In this document: piece after piece, positions 17,912-25,507 of the stretch
How the letters are laid out: the number at the start of each line of letters is the position of its first letter
Numbering within the stretch: the first letter of the stretch is position 1
Assembly: GCA_014763665.1 (NCBI GenBank)
Contig: JACXUY010000018.1
Location: forward strand, 1-32,148
Source of the DNA: Gammaproteobacteria bacterium
GTDB lineage: Bacteria; Pseudomonadota; Gammaproteobacteria; Thiomicrospirales; Thiomicrospiraceae
Length of the DNA: 32,148 bases
Reading direction: 5' to 3'
Position numbers and translations under genes: made by a program
The notes under the pieces: generated by a model
Databases searched by the model: none
What the model saw: the letters and a program-made list of their open reading frames with translations, nothing else
Told to the model about the DNA's origin: nothing

Positions 17912-18414
17912 CAGGGTTTTGCCTCAATTTCAATCATTTTCATATTTTCGTGGAATACAGTATCGCCGAGTTGAACCCAGAGCTTAGTCACCACCCCATC
18001 GACGGGCGATACTATCTCGTAATAAGCCAATTTAGCTTGTACCTCATTCAATTCTGCACGCAAGGCATCCACCTTAGCTGTCGCTCTATCCTTGAACAAC
18101 AGCGAAGCTTCGTAGCGACGTTTTGCCGTCGCATTCTGGTCGAACAAAGCTTTTTCTGCTTCAAAATCGACTTTCGCATCTTTAAGCTCTGATTCAGCCA
18201 AGCGCAATTTGGCTTTAATTTGTGCAAGCGATGCCTGCAATGCCCGCGAATCAATGGACAATAACGCCTGGCCCTTGTTGACCTTATCACCCTCTTTAAC
18301 TGAGAGGCTGGTAATTTGTCCATCCACTAGAGCACCAATGGTTGCAGCTTGACTGGGCACAACACTGAATATACTAAAAAAGCTTGTGACGAAGAGTATT
18401 TGTTTCCAGTTCAT
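17911..18414 (-). CDS. Very short periplasmic adaptor (HlyD/RND MFP-like)
   Basis: The 167-residue protein has a signal peptide ending S-Q-A and a first lipoyl half (V-D-G-Q-I-T-S-L-S-V-K-E-G-D-K-V). A helical hairpin of about 80 residues rich in Ala, Lys and Glu follows, then the second lipoyl half (I-V-S-P-V-D-G-V-V). Typical adaptors have 300-400 residues with an added beta-barrel and membrane-proximal domain. Both are missing here, although the frame ends naturally after M-I-E-I-E. A TolC-family gene lies 3 nt upstream. AGGAG sits 8 nt before the ATG. It probably contacts the TolC-like partner with its hairpin tip. How it would meet an inner-membrane pump is unclear. Confidence 0.82.
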   Translation of the reverse strand: MNWKQILFVTSFFSIFSVVPSQAATIGALVDGQITSLSVKEGDKVNKGQALLSIDSRALQASLAQIKAKLRLAESELKDAKVDFEAEKALFDQNATAKRRYEASLLFKDRATAKVDALRAELNEVQAKLAYYEIVSPVDGVVTKLWVQLGDTVFHENMKMIEIEAKP

Positions 18415-18417
18415 GAT

Positions 18418-19692
18418 TTATTCTCCTAAAAGCTTCGCCAGGCTATCCCACAATAACGCTCTATCTCGCTGTAATTGCAGTGCTTCAAATTCGGCACGAG
18501 TCACTCTAACCAAGGAATCACCCAAATCGGTTTTACGTTCAAATTGATACTCAGTACGGCTTTTATCTAAATAGCGCTCAGCAAAATCTCCGGCCACTTT
18601 AACTTGGGCTTCTCGTACATTCAATCTTTCTATCGCTAATGCTGTTTCCAGTACCGCCTGACGTGTTTGTCGTTCTAATGCCAATCGCAAGGCTCGCTGT
18701 TTATTAAGCTCTGCTTTAGCTTTATCCACTTCGGCATCTTTCAAACCACCGTCAAAAATAGGCATCGAAATGGCTAAATCGGCTCGCCAACGTCCCTCAT
18801 AAAGGGTATCTACATGACTATGCCAACCCGCACGACCAATGGCATCAACACGTGGCATATTCAGCTTTTCAGCCGATTGTAATGACAGTTCTGCGGCTTC
18901 AATCATTAGCTGGGCAGCTTTAAGTTCGGGGTTGTTATCCAACGCCTTAGCTTGCAGGCTTTTAGGGTCGTCTAGCTTGCGTTTGACCAGTTCTGATTGC
19001 TTTGGCGGCACCAAGGTTTCGGGGAGTTTATTCGGAAATCCCAACAATTCAGCCAGTGCGGCTCGGGTATTACGCTGCTGACTTTCAGCCAGTGCCCGTC
19101 TCACGAGCGTACGTTGGTAGTGCTCTTCTAAGGCAGCAATATCGAGTTCCGACAATTTACCGACAGCGAGTTCCTCTTTAGCATTATCTAGGGCAACATA
19201 TTCAATCGCTAACTGTTCATTTTCAACCGCATAAGCAGCATCGGCTAACAATACAGCGTAAAAAGCTTTAATCACCGAATGTCGATAATCACTCAAGGCC
19301 AAACGTTCTAAGGCTTGTTCTGCTTGGTATTTCGTTTGCGCAGCAGATTGCGATAAGGCGGTACGGTTAAAATCGTAAAGTTGTTTTTGCAGCGTGACAT
19401 AGGCATTGTTAAAATCTTCTTCGTGCCCATTAAACTCACGTCTAACCACACCACCATTAAACTGCATTTTGAAACTATCCAAACTGGATAGCGCAGCCAG
19501 TTGTGCACTCGCTTGCTGACTTTTTGCCTGTGCTAACATCACGCGCGGATCTTGCTCTGCTGCAATGGCCAGTGCTGCTTCGAGCGTTAGCGGTTCGGGC
19601 AATCGTTGTTGAGCGTTTGCGGCTGACCATGCGACCTGGCTAATCGCAACCAAGCCGAGCAACCAAACAGACTGCTTCCATGTTTGGCTCAT
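18418..19692 (-). CDS. TolC-family outer-membrane efflux protein
   Basis: This 424-residue protein starts with a signal peptide (cleavage after A-N-A) and shows the repeated OEP pattern: L-T-L-E-A-A-L-A-I-A-A-E-Q-D-P-R-V in repeat 1 and L-D-N-N-P-E-L-K-A-A near residue 230 in repeat 2. Long amphipathic helices rich in Ala, Leu and Gln follow. Homologues trimerise into an outer-membrane channel with a periplasmic helical tunnel. The start at ATG 19692 has AAGGAG 8 nt upstream. A GTG at 19701, overlapping the previous stop as GTGA, lies inside that ribosome-binding site and is less likely. No inner-membrane transporter gene is in the operon. Confidence 0.88.
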   Translation of the reverse strand: MSQTWKQSVWLLGLVAISQVAWSAANAQQRLPEPLTLEAALAIAAEQDPRVMLAQAKSQQASAQLAALSSLDSFKMQFNGGVVRREFNGHEEDFNNAYVTLQKQLYDFNRTALSQSAAQTKYQAEQALERLALSDYRHSVIKAFYAVLLADAAYAVENEQLAIEYVALDNAKEELAVGKLSELDIAALEEHYQRTLVRRALAESQQRNTRAALAELLGFPNKLPETLVPPKQSELVKRKLDDPKSLQAKALDNNPELKAAQLMIEAAELSLQSAEKLNMPRVDAIGRAGWHSHVDTLYEGRWRADLAISMPIFDGGLKDAEVDKAKAELNKQRALRLALERQTRQAVLETALAIERLNVREAQVKVAGDFAERYLDKSRTEYQFERKTDLGDSLVRVTRAEFEALQLQRDRALLWDSLAKLLGE

Positions 19693-19697
19693 GAGGA

Positions 19698-20210
19698 TCA
19701 CTCCTTGGCTTGACGTTTATACCGTTCAAAACTCATTTTTTCGTATTGTTTTTCAACCACAAACTTACCCAATAGCAACATCTCTTCTTTATTGCGCGTT
19801 GCACCTGTGTAACGCGCTACTGGCTTACCCGTTAAATCAAAAAACACCATCACGGGTGTAGCACGGACACGAAAATCTTTCTCGGCAATCTCTTTCTGTT
19901 TTTTCGATTTACCATTAAAGTCAATGACTTCAACATCCCCTTCAATATCAAATAGAAAGTTTGCGAAATGTTGTTTGAAATAGGCTTGGACGTCGGGTTG
20001 TGACAAGATGGTTCTCTCCATTTTGTCACAGAAAGGACATTCATCCATCATGAAGAACATAAAAACGCCCGACTTACCCTCTTGCTTGGCGGTTTTAAGC
20101 TCTTCCTGATAATTGCCAAAGCTTTCTTGGAAAAATCCTTTCGATTTGTCGGCATAAGCGACCGAAATAGACAGACAGGCTAATAAAGCCGTGGTGAGTA
20201 ATTGCTTCAT
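19698..20210 (-). CDS. Periplasmic thioredoxin-like protein (SoxW-like)
   Basis: The 170-residue protein has a signal peptide (cleavage A-Y-A before D-K-S), a thioredoxin fold with redox motif C58-P-F-C61 and the cis-proline segment R-A-T-P-V-M-V-F-F. The M-D-E-C-P-F-C-D-K-M context resembles SoxW and other thiol reductases that keep periplasmic partners reduced. The CPFC motif and insertion before the cis-Pro strand (G-D-V-E-V-I-D-F-N-G-K) distinguish it from the TlpA protein encoded upstream. It ends at 19698, 5 nt before the chosen TolC start, in the same operon. Confidence 0.85.
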   Translation of the reverse strand: MKQLLTTALLACLSISVAYADKSKGFFQESFGNYQEELKTAKQEGKSGVFMFFMMDECPFCDKMERTILSQPDVQAYFKQHFANFLFDIEGDVEVIDFNGKSKKQKEIAEKDFRVRATPVMVFFDLTGKPVARYTGATRNKEEMLLLGKFVVEKQYEKMSFERYKRQAKE

Positions 20211-20260
20211 GATCCTTACCTCTTATCGGGTTTAATGTGTCTATGTGTCTAAGTTTATTA

Positions 20261-20734
20261 TTATTTTTTGCTGTTATCAGCTATAAACTTTTCTAAAACA
20301 GCCTGGTCAACCAATCCCGTTCTGGCGGCTACCAATTCTCCTTCAGGCGTAACCATAAAAGTCGTGGGCAAGCCTTTTAAGGTACCAAAAGGTGTACCAC
20401 TGCCCAGCTTCCCTTTGCTACGTACAACAGGATAGTTAACGAAGCGATCGTCGGCAAATTTTTTCACTTCTGCGACCGGGTCTTCTTGATGATTGACCCC
20501 TAACACCACCGCATCCTTCTTAGCATGTACTTCATGAAAAGAAACTAGCTCAGGAATTTCTTTGATGCATGGCGGACACCAAGTTGCCCAATAGTTAACC
20601 ACCACCCACTTGCCTCTAAAGTCGGATAGTTTGACTGTTTTACCGTTCAGGTCAACAAAATCAGCATCAATAGGTGCAGCCACCACGGTTGACGAGAGCA
20701 AAAGAGAAGCTGCCACCAATAAAGAACGCAACAT
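20261..20734 (-). CDS. TlpA/ResA-family thiol-disulfide oxidoreductase
   Basis: This 157-residue periplasmic protein has a signal peptide (V-V-A-A) and the TlpA-type core: L-S-D-F-R-G-K-W-V-V-V-N-Y-W-A-T-W, active site C53-P-P-C56, then L-P-T-T-F-M-V with the cis-Pro. Relatives reduce apocytochrome c or other periplasmic disulfides using electrons from DsbD/CcdA. No ccm gene is nearby. It heads the six-gene operon. AGGAG lies 6 nt before the ATG, and a fair promoter is present upstream. Confidence 0.88.
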   Translation of the reverse strand: MLRSLLVAASLLLSSTVVAAPIDADFVDLNGKTVKLSDFRGKWVVVNYWATWCPPCIKEIPELVSFHEVHAKKDAVVLGVNHQEDPVAEVKKFADDRFVNYPVVRSKGKLGSGTPFGTLKGLPTTFMVTPEGELVAARTGLVDQAVLEKFIADNSKK

Positions 20735-20762
20735 AAATAACTCCTAAAAATAATTTAATTCC

Positions 20763-20791
20763 ATTGTATAGGAAATGAGTGCCAAGGTCAT
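20763..20791 (-). promoter_or_regulatory. Promoter of the tlpA-trx-tolC-adaptor operon
   Basis: On the minus strand ATGACC (20786-20791) and TACAAT (20763-20768) are spaced 17 nt apart, with the first ATG 29 nt downstream. It overlaps the region just before the hda stop codon. Confidence 0.45.
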
Positions 20792-20798
20792 GTTCTGT

Positions 20799-21494
20799 TT
20801 AAGACTGTAACAACAGCTTTTTTGCAAAAGGTAAGGTAATGGGATGTTTTAATGTCATGGAACCATGATCTAAATAGGCTAAGACATGCATCAGCTGTCC
20901 AATATCCTCTGCGTAAAGCTTCATCAGCCAGTTAGTTACCTCTTTGCTTAATTGAATGCTACGCTGCTGGGCCCGTTCGAGCAGCAGTTGTCGTTTTTCG
21001 GCATCATTACTCAAGGCAACCAGTGAGAAATTCAATCCTAACAGCTGGTCATAAGCTGCTGCGGTTCGTTGTACTAATAGAATCATACCACCTGAATCAC
21101 GCATTAAACTCACCAGTTGCTCAATGGCGGTCCTCCATGCAGGCTTAACCAATAAGCGATCTGCATCATCAATACAGATTAAGGAAAGTTGCTCCATGCC
21201 CTGTAAACGCTCTGGGCGCAAACCTGCACTATCCTTAGCTGAAATGAAAGCACATGGCAGACCTTGCTGACTGTGTTGCGAAAGAATGGCCTGGGCCAAA
21301 TGTGTCTTTCCGGACGAAGCTTCACCCGTCAGATAAGAAACGGTTGGACTGGCAGCTTGTAACCATGCGGTCAATTGTTGCAGTGTTTTTGCATTTTCAC
21401 CGACAATAAAACTGTCCAAAGTCGGCCACAATGGCGCAGATAAGGTAAGTACGCCCTGAACTAATTGAATCGGAGCACTCTGTTGTTCTGCCAT
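20799..21494 (-). CDS. hda: DnaA regulatory inactivator Hda
   Basis: Hda is a DnaA-like AAA+ protein that, with the DNA-loaded sliding clamp, triggers hydrolysis of DnaA-ATP after initiation. The 231-residue length and lack of a DNA-binding C-terminal domain fit Hda rather than DnaA. Features are F-I-V-G-E-N, the P-loop G57-E-A-S-S-G-K-T-H, the Walker B I-C-I-D-D-A-D and the sensor region R-Q-L-L-L-E-R-A-Q-Q-R. The tail is L-P-F-A-K-K-L-L. The usual N-terminal clamp-binding hexapeptide of the Q-L-x-L-P-L type is not obvious. The gene is downstream of nadE on the same strand, separated by a terminator. Confidence 0.87.
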   Translation of the reverse strand: MAEQQSAPIQLVQGVLTLSAPLWPTLDSFIVGENAKTLQQLTAWLQAASPTVSYLTGEASSGKTHLAQAILSQHSQQGLPCAFISAKDSAGLRPERLQGMEQLSLICIDDADRLLVKPAWRTAIEQLVSLMRDSGGMILLVQRTAAAYDQLLGLNFSLVALSNDAEKRQLLLERAQQRSIQLSKEVTNWLMKLYAEDIGQLMHVLAYLDHGSMTLKHPITLPFAKKLLLQS

Positions 21495-21540
21495 TTAGTA
21501 CCAAACACCTGTAAAAAATTAAAAGATTACTTGCCAACCT

Positions 21541-21569
21541 AAAAAGCCACTAGTTCAGTGACTATGGCT
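21541..21569 (-). terminator. Probable terminator of nadE
   Basis: On the minus strand AGCCATAG pairs with CTA(G)TGGCT, with one bulged base, and TTTTT follows at 21545-21541. It lies 47 nt after the nadE stop and before hda. Confidence 0.55.
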
Positions 21570-21615
21570 GCCAAGGTGACACCATGTTAGGGATTGTTCG
21601 CTTGTTGACTCATCA

Positions 21616-23253
21616 TTAGCCCCTCCAACCATTGGTGATGGGCATACGCCAATCTTTATCGAAACTGCGTGCGGTGATTTTAATGCCTGGTGCTGCTTGC
21701 CGACGCTTGTACTCACTCAGTCGCATCAAACGCATACTGCGATTCAGTAGCGCATCATCCTTGGGCAAGTGAGCTGCTTTTGCCAATTGCTCGATGGACT
21801 GACCTTGCTGCATACGCTGCTCAATCCAAGCGTCTAGCGTTTCGTAGGGCGGCAAACTGTCTTGGTCTGTCTGATCGGGACGTAATTCAGCCGATGGTGG
21901 ACGGTCAATGACACGCTGCGGGATCACGCTATTTTGTTGGTTGCGCCAATTCGCAAGGGCATATACCCAGGTCTTAGGCACATCTTTTAAGGGCGCGAAA
22001 CCACCATTCATATCACCATACAGGGTGGCATAACCCATGGCCGACTCACTTTTATTACTGGTGGTGAGCAACAAGGCGCCCGTTTTATTCGACAAAGCCA
22101 TTAACAACAATCCACGAATACGCGCCTGTAAGTTTTCTTCTGTCACATCAGCGGCTAAGCCGGCAAAGCGCTCAGCTAATGTCGCTTCAACTGCTGCATA
22201 GGTAGGTGCAACGGGCAATTGTGTATAACGTACACCCAATTGGGTCGCTTGTTCGGCAGCATCCCATTGACTGATGTCACTGGTGTAAGTAAAGGGCATC
22301 ATTACCGCTTCAACCGAATCGCTGCCCAAGGCATCGACCGCTAAAGCCAGCACCAGCGCCGAATCCACCCCCCCCGACAATCCCAAAAGCACCCGTTTAA
22401 AGCCATTTTTACGCACATAATCAGCCAATCCGAGTGTCAGCATCGACCAGATGGCCGCCCAATCGGTGCTAGACGGTGGTGCTTGTGTTAACCATGACGT
22501 CCCTTCGCAGGTGAAGCCCGAATCAGACCAAGTGACTTGCGCCTGTATCGACTGAGCAATGGGCAAATAACGACAACCCTGAGCATCGAAAACCAAGGAG
22601 CGACCATCGAACACCAGCCCATCCTGTCCACCCACTTGATTGACATAAACGATGGGCAATTGCGTTTCAGCAAAGCGTTGTGTCAGCACAGTATGGCGCT
22701 GATGCCATTTACCCACCTCATAGGGCGAAGCGTGCAAACTCAGCAATACTTCGGCGCCCGCCTGTTTGGCTAAGAACGCTGGCTCTGGCTGCCATAAGTC
22801 CTCGCACACTAATAGACCTAAGCGCACACCCTTCCATTCAAGAACGCTGGCTTGCTTACCCGCGCTAAAATAGCGTTGTTCATCGAACACACCATAATTG
22901 GGTAAGGCTTGCTTGGCATAGCGCGCCAAAATCTTGCTTTGCCCTAACGCGATGGCTTCATTGGTTAAACGCCCTTGTGCATCACGTCCGACCGACCCCA
23001 CCAGCCAGAGCAAATCATCATCGGTTTCAGCCGCTAACTGCGTTAACAGAGCCTCGCACTGACCGATAAATGCGGGAAACAACAATAAATCTTCGGGTGG
23101 ATAACCGGTCAGCGATAGCTCAGGAAAAACAATCACCTGCGCACCAGCCAACTGGGCTGTTTTCGCCGCTTGGCGCATTAACTCAGCATTACCCACTAAA
23201 TCACCGACCAAAGGATTCAGCTGGGCTAAGGTAATTCTTAATTGAGCCATCAT
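21616..23253 (-). CDS. nadE: Glutamine-dependent NAD+ synthetase
   Basis: This 545-residue enzyme makes NAD+ from deamido-NAD+ using glutamine. The N-terminal nitrilase-fold glutaminase has the catalytic triad E45 (F-P-E-L-S-L-T-G-Y), K114 (A-K-Q-A-L-P-N-Y-G) and C150 (L-V-C-E-D-L-W). The C-terminal synthetase has the PP-loop G-L-S-G-G-V-D-S-A and later S-N-K-S-E. The start is uncertain by a few codons. An ATG at 23265 overlaps the upstream gene. I chose 23253 because the restored upstream frame ends at 23255 and A-Q-L-R-I-T-L-A-Q-L-N follows directly. A tandem ATG lies at 23250. Confidence 0.94.
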   Translation of the reverse strand: MMAQLRITLAQLNPLVGDLVGNAELMRQAAKTAQLAGAQVIVFPELSLTGYPPEDLLLFPAFIGQCEALLTQLAAETDDDLLWLVGSVGRDAQGRLTNEAIALGQSKILARYAKQALPNYGVFDEQRYFSAGKQASVLEWKGVRLGLLVCEDLWQPEPAFLAKQAGAEVLLSLHASPYEVGKWHQRHTVLTQRFAETQLPIVYVNQVGGQDGLVFDGRSLVFDAQGCRYLPIAQSIQAQVTWSDSGFTCEGTSWLTQAPPSSTDWAAIWSMLTLGLADYVRKNGFKRVLLGLSGGVDSALVLALAVDALGSDSVEAVMMPFTYTSDISQWDAAEQATQLGVRYTQLPVAPTYAAVEATLAERFAGLAADVTEENLQARIRGLLLMALSNKTGALLLTTSNKSESAMGYATLYGDMNGGFAPLKDVPKTWVYALANWRNQQNSVIPQRVIDRPPSAELRPDQTDQDSLPPYETLDAWIEQRMQQGQSIEQLAKAAHLPKDDALLNRSMRLMRLSEYKRRQAAPGIKITARSFDKDWRMPITNGWRG

Positions 23254-23254
23254 A

Positions 23255-23699
23255 TTAGAAGCCATAAACCAAGGTTAAGGCCGTTAAGGTGTCTAGGTTT
23301 TCTCGTCCCACCAATAGCTACTGTTAGTTTCATTTGATAATGGTAACCACTGAATAAGTCTTTGTCGTAGCGTAAATTACCGAAACCATAATAAACCTCT
23401 GAAAAAGTGCGTGGTGCCTGACCATCGAGCAAATAGCGTTCGCGCGTATTAACGCCTTCATTTTGTGCCGAAACCGCGCTTAAATTTAAGCTGTGCTCCC
23501 AATCTGCCTGTAAATAATTGATACCCAACTTGGCATTCAAACTACTGCTGTTGCTATTACTGGCGGTACTGTTATAACCCAATTCGCCTTCACCATTAAA
23601 CTCTCCTGATTTGGGCGATTCCGTCGCGTAAGCACTAGCCGAAAAAATACTGAAAACAGCCAGCAAAAACCTTGGGTAGCTCAACTTAGCACTCATCAT
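23255..23699 (-). pseudogene. DUF481 (YdiY-like) outer-membrane protein, internally deleted and frameshifted
   Basis: The frame starts with a good signal peptide (M-S-A-K-L, cleavage A-Y-A) after an AGGA box. It then matches DUF481 with G-E-G-E-L-G-Y-N-S-T, N-A-K-L, R-E-R-Y-L-L and F-G-N-L-R-Y-D-K-D-L-F-S-G-Y-H-Y-Q. Full family members run about 240 residues as beta-barrels ending in L-V-Y-x-F. Here the match stops at H-Y-Q and the open frame ends in non-barrel sequence at 23250. In the +1 frame the last 17 codons read G-R-E-N-L-D-T-L-T-A-L-T-L-V-Y-G-F, a proper barrel end, stopping at 23255, one base before nadE. So about 100 residues are missing and one frameshift lies near 23302-23311. An assembly error could explain the shift but not the deletion. 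Confidence 0.75.
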
Positions 23700-23747
23700 C
23701 GTTCCTAATGTCATTCTATTGTGAGGCTATTATAAAGCAGCTCTGCA

Positions 23748-24166
23748 CTATTTCGCCGAATCGGGTAGACCAAAGATACGATCGAATGCGCAAGTAAAGG
23801 CAATCGAGTAAATGAAAAACACCAACAATAAACTGGCATCGGTGATCAATGCCACCCACCAACTAACCAATAACCACCAAGCAATTAGGGGCACAAAAAC
23901 AATGCCAAACCCCCTTCAAAACCGACGCCATGCGCTAAATGACGTTGCCAGCTACGCCCTTTAACCGACTGTTTTCTTTCTCATGCCTCAAAGCCAGAAT
24001 TAAACAGGTAATTCCACGCCACTGCAATCGTGGACATAGCCACCGACAACCAAAAACTGGATGCAACATCGTGATCGAACACCCAGACAACAATGGGCGT
24101 GACGACAATCACCGCTCCCGTTTCATACAGCAATGCTTGCACCAGTTTGCGTTGATTAGCAGTCAT
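23748..24166 (-). pseudogene. PACE-type (BTP-domain) efflux transporter, broken
   Basis: The intact version would be a four-helix PACE transporter of about 140 residues with two BTP repeats. Repeat 1 is open for 61 codons: L-Y-E-T-G-A-V-I-V-V-T-P with the conserved Glu, and A-W-N-Y-L-F-N-S-G-F-E. It is cut by TGA at 23983-23981, where the family usually has Trp. Reading through gives H-G-V-G-F-E-G-G-L-A-L-F-L, then a frameshift near 23893-23899. Repeat 2 continues in another frame as V-P-L-I-A-W-W to F-D-R-I-F-G-L and stops at 23748. Two independent lesions make it a real pseudogene rather than a single error. Its ATG overlaps the Nudix stop (ATGA), so it was once translated with the nfsB-Nudix unit. 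Confidence 0.85.
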
Positions 24167-24654
24167 GAAGATGAAGCCAGCAACTCACTCGCCGCTTTCA
24201 CCATATCAGCATGGTCAAAGGCTAAAGCTATTTCGCCATTCAACACCGATGATAAAGTAAACCAACGTGCCTCGGCGGCATCATCACCAGCCTGTACTTC
24301 GGGCATAGCCTGAACACAATACAAAAACGCCTGCGTCACCACCCGCTGATCGCCTTCCGCACGCGGATCTCGACCCCAAGCGTCATAGGTTGCAATCAGT
24401 TGCAATTCCGTTTCAGCAACGGCTACACCCGTTTCTTCTAGTAACTCTCGTTGCGCTGCCTGCACATGGCTTTCGGCAAAAACAAAGGCTTCACCCGCTG
24501 GCGTTAAACTGTTAACAAAACCACCGGGTAACGCCCAACAACCCTTAAAAGGTTCATGTTTACGACGAATCAGCAACAGCTTTCGTTGTGCTTTTTCCCC
24601 GCTAATCACGACGATATCGGAAGTGAAATTATCACCCAAATGCCACAATGCCAT
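24163..24654 (-). CDS. Nudix hydrolase
   Basis: This 163-residue protein has a Nudix box ending E-S-H-V-Q-A-A-Q-R-E-L-L-E-E-T-G-V, preceded by W-A-L-P-G-G-F-V. The layout resembles ADP-ribose and NAD-linked Nudix proteins, with a longer-than-usual gap of about 10 residues between G-G-F-V and the box. The substrate cannot be told. The frame is open to 24723, but that start overlaps nfsB by 56 nt. ATG 24654 lies 13 nt after the nfsB stop and just before the conserved strand. No clear ribosome-binding site is present, so coupling to nfsB is likely. Confidence 0.85.
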   Translation of the reverse strand: MALWHLGDNFTSDIVVISGEKAQRKLLLIRRKHEPFKGCWALPGGFVNSLTPAGEAFVFAESHVQAAQRELLEETGVAVAETELQLIATYDAWGRDPRAEGDQRVVTQAFLYCVQAMPEVQAGDDAAEARWFTLSSVLNGEIALAFDHADMVKAASELLASSS

Positions 24655-24667
24655 ATCATAGCAACCG

Positions 24668-25324
24668 TTAAATGCGCGTGATAACGCGTTCTGCGGGGAA
24701 ACGTGACTTGGGTAACTTCGCATTCGCGTCTGACTCGCTACGATAACCCAAAGCCACCACCACCGTGCTGCTCAGCCCTTTATCACGCAAACCCAAGGCT
24801 TCGTCTAGTAACGCGTTATCAAATCCCTCGATTGGGCAAGCATCTATTCCCATCGCCGCCACACCTAACAACAGTGTTCCCAAAGCTAAATAAACTTGTT
24901 TATCTGCCCAATGTTGCAAATCTCGATATTGAAAGCGGTGCAAATTGAGAAAGAGTGAACGACCTTTGTAGGTCGCCAGTTTGGCCGCTTCATTGGCAAT
25001 GCGTCCATCGACATCCTCTTGATCAATCACGCGCTGTAAATACTCGCCATTCAGCTCCATACGTGTACACAATACCACCACATGAGATGCGTTGAGAACC
25101 TTAGGCGCATTGCTGGCATAAGCCCCTGTTGTGCCTTGCGCGACCAACGCCTTACCTGTCTCAGTACCGGCAATGACAAAATGCCAAGGTTGCGAGTTGA
25201 TCGATGATGGTGCTAGTCTGAGTAAGGTTTCGATTTCTACCATTTGGGCATCGCTAATGCGTTTGCTCGCATCGAATGCCTTAGTGGTGTAACGTTGTTG
25301 TGCTGTGGTTAAAATACTGCTCAT
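24668..25324 (-). CDS. nfsB: Oxygen-insensitive NAD(P)H nitroreductase NfsB
   Basis: This 218-residue FMN enzyme closely follows the NfsB pattern: T-T-K-A-F-D-A-S-K-R-I-S, A-P-S-S-I-N-S-Q-P-W-H-F, A-S-H-V-V-V-L-C-T, D-Q-E-D-V-D-G-R, K-Q-V-Y-L-A-L-G and P-I-E-G-F-D-N-A-L-L-D. NfsB reduces nitroaromatics, quinones and related compounds by two-electron steps. The purine-rich AAGGAAGTAGG precedes the ATG. It heads a minus-strand unit with the Nudix gene and the broken PACE and DUF481 genes. Confidence 0.92.
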   Translation of the reverse strand: MSSILTTAQQRYTTKAFDASKRISDAQMVEIETLLRLAPSSINSQPWHFVIAGTETGKALVAQGTTGAYASNAPKVLNASHVVVLCTRMELNGEYLQRVIDQEDVDGRIANEAAKLATYKGRSLFLNLHRFQYRDLQHWADKQVYLALGTLLLGVAAMGIDACPIEGFDNALLDEALGLRDKGLSSTVVVALGYRSESDANAKLPKSRFPAERVITRI

Positions 25325-25384
25325 TCACCTACTTCCTTTAACGCCTGCTTAATTTACAATGACGACAAGAAAACACATTACAGA

Positions 25385-25432
25385 TACCATAATATCCATT
25401 TATTGATATTGTTAGCTTAAATAGATATGGTA
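25385..25432. repeat. Nested inverted repeats upstream of nfsB
   Basis: TACCATA (25385-25391) matches TATGGTA (25426-25432). Inside, AATATC (25391-25396) matches GATATT (25405-25410). This sits in the 183-bp gap between the toxin stop and the nfsB start, about 65-110 nt before the ATG, and may be an operator. The rest of the gap is AT-rich and empty. Confidence 0.35.
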
Positions 25433-25507
25433 ATTTCCAATTTTATGACTTGAGATAAATAACCATGCCACCCTATCTCTCGCTCCTTTAGGTTACTGAT
25501 CTACAAG

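Noticed and set aside
24655-24723. Extended N-terminus of the Nudix protein
   Set aside because: It would overlap nfsB by 56 nt and lies before any conserved Nudix residue.
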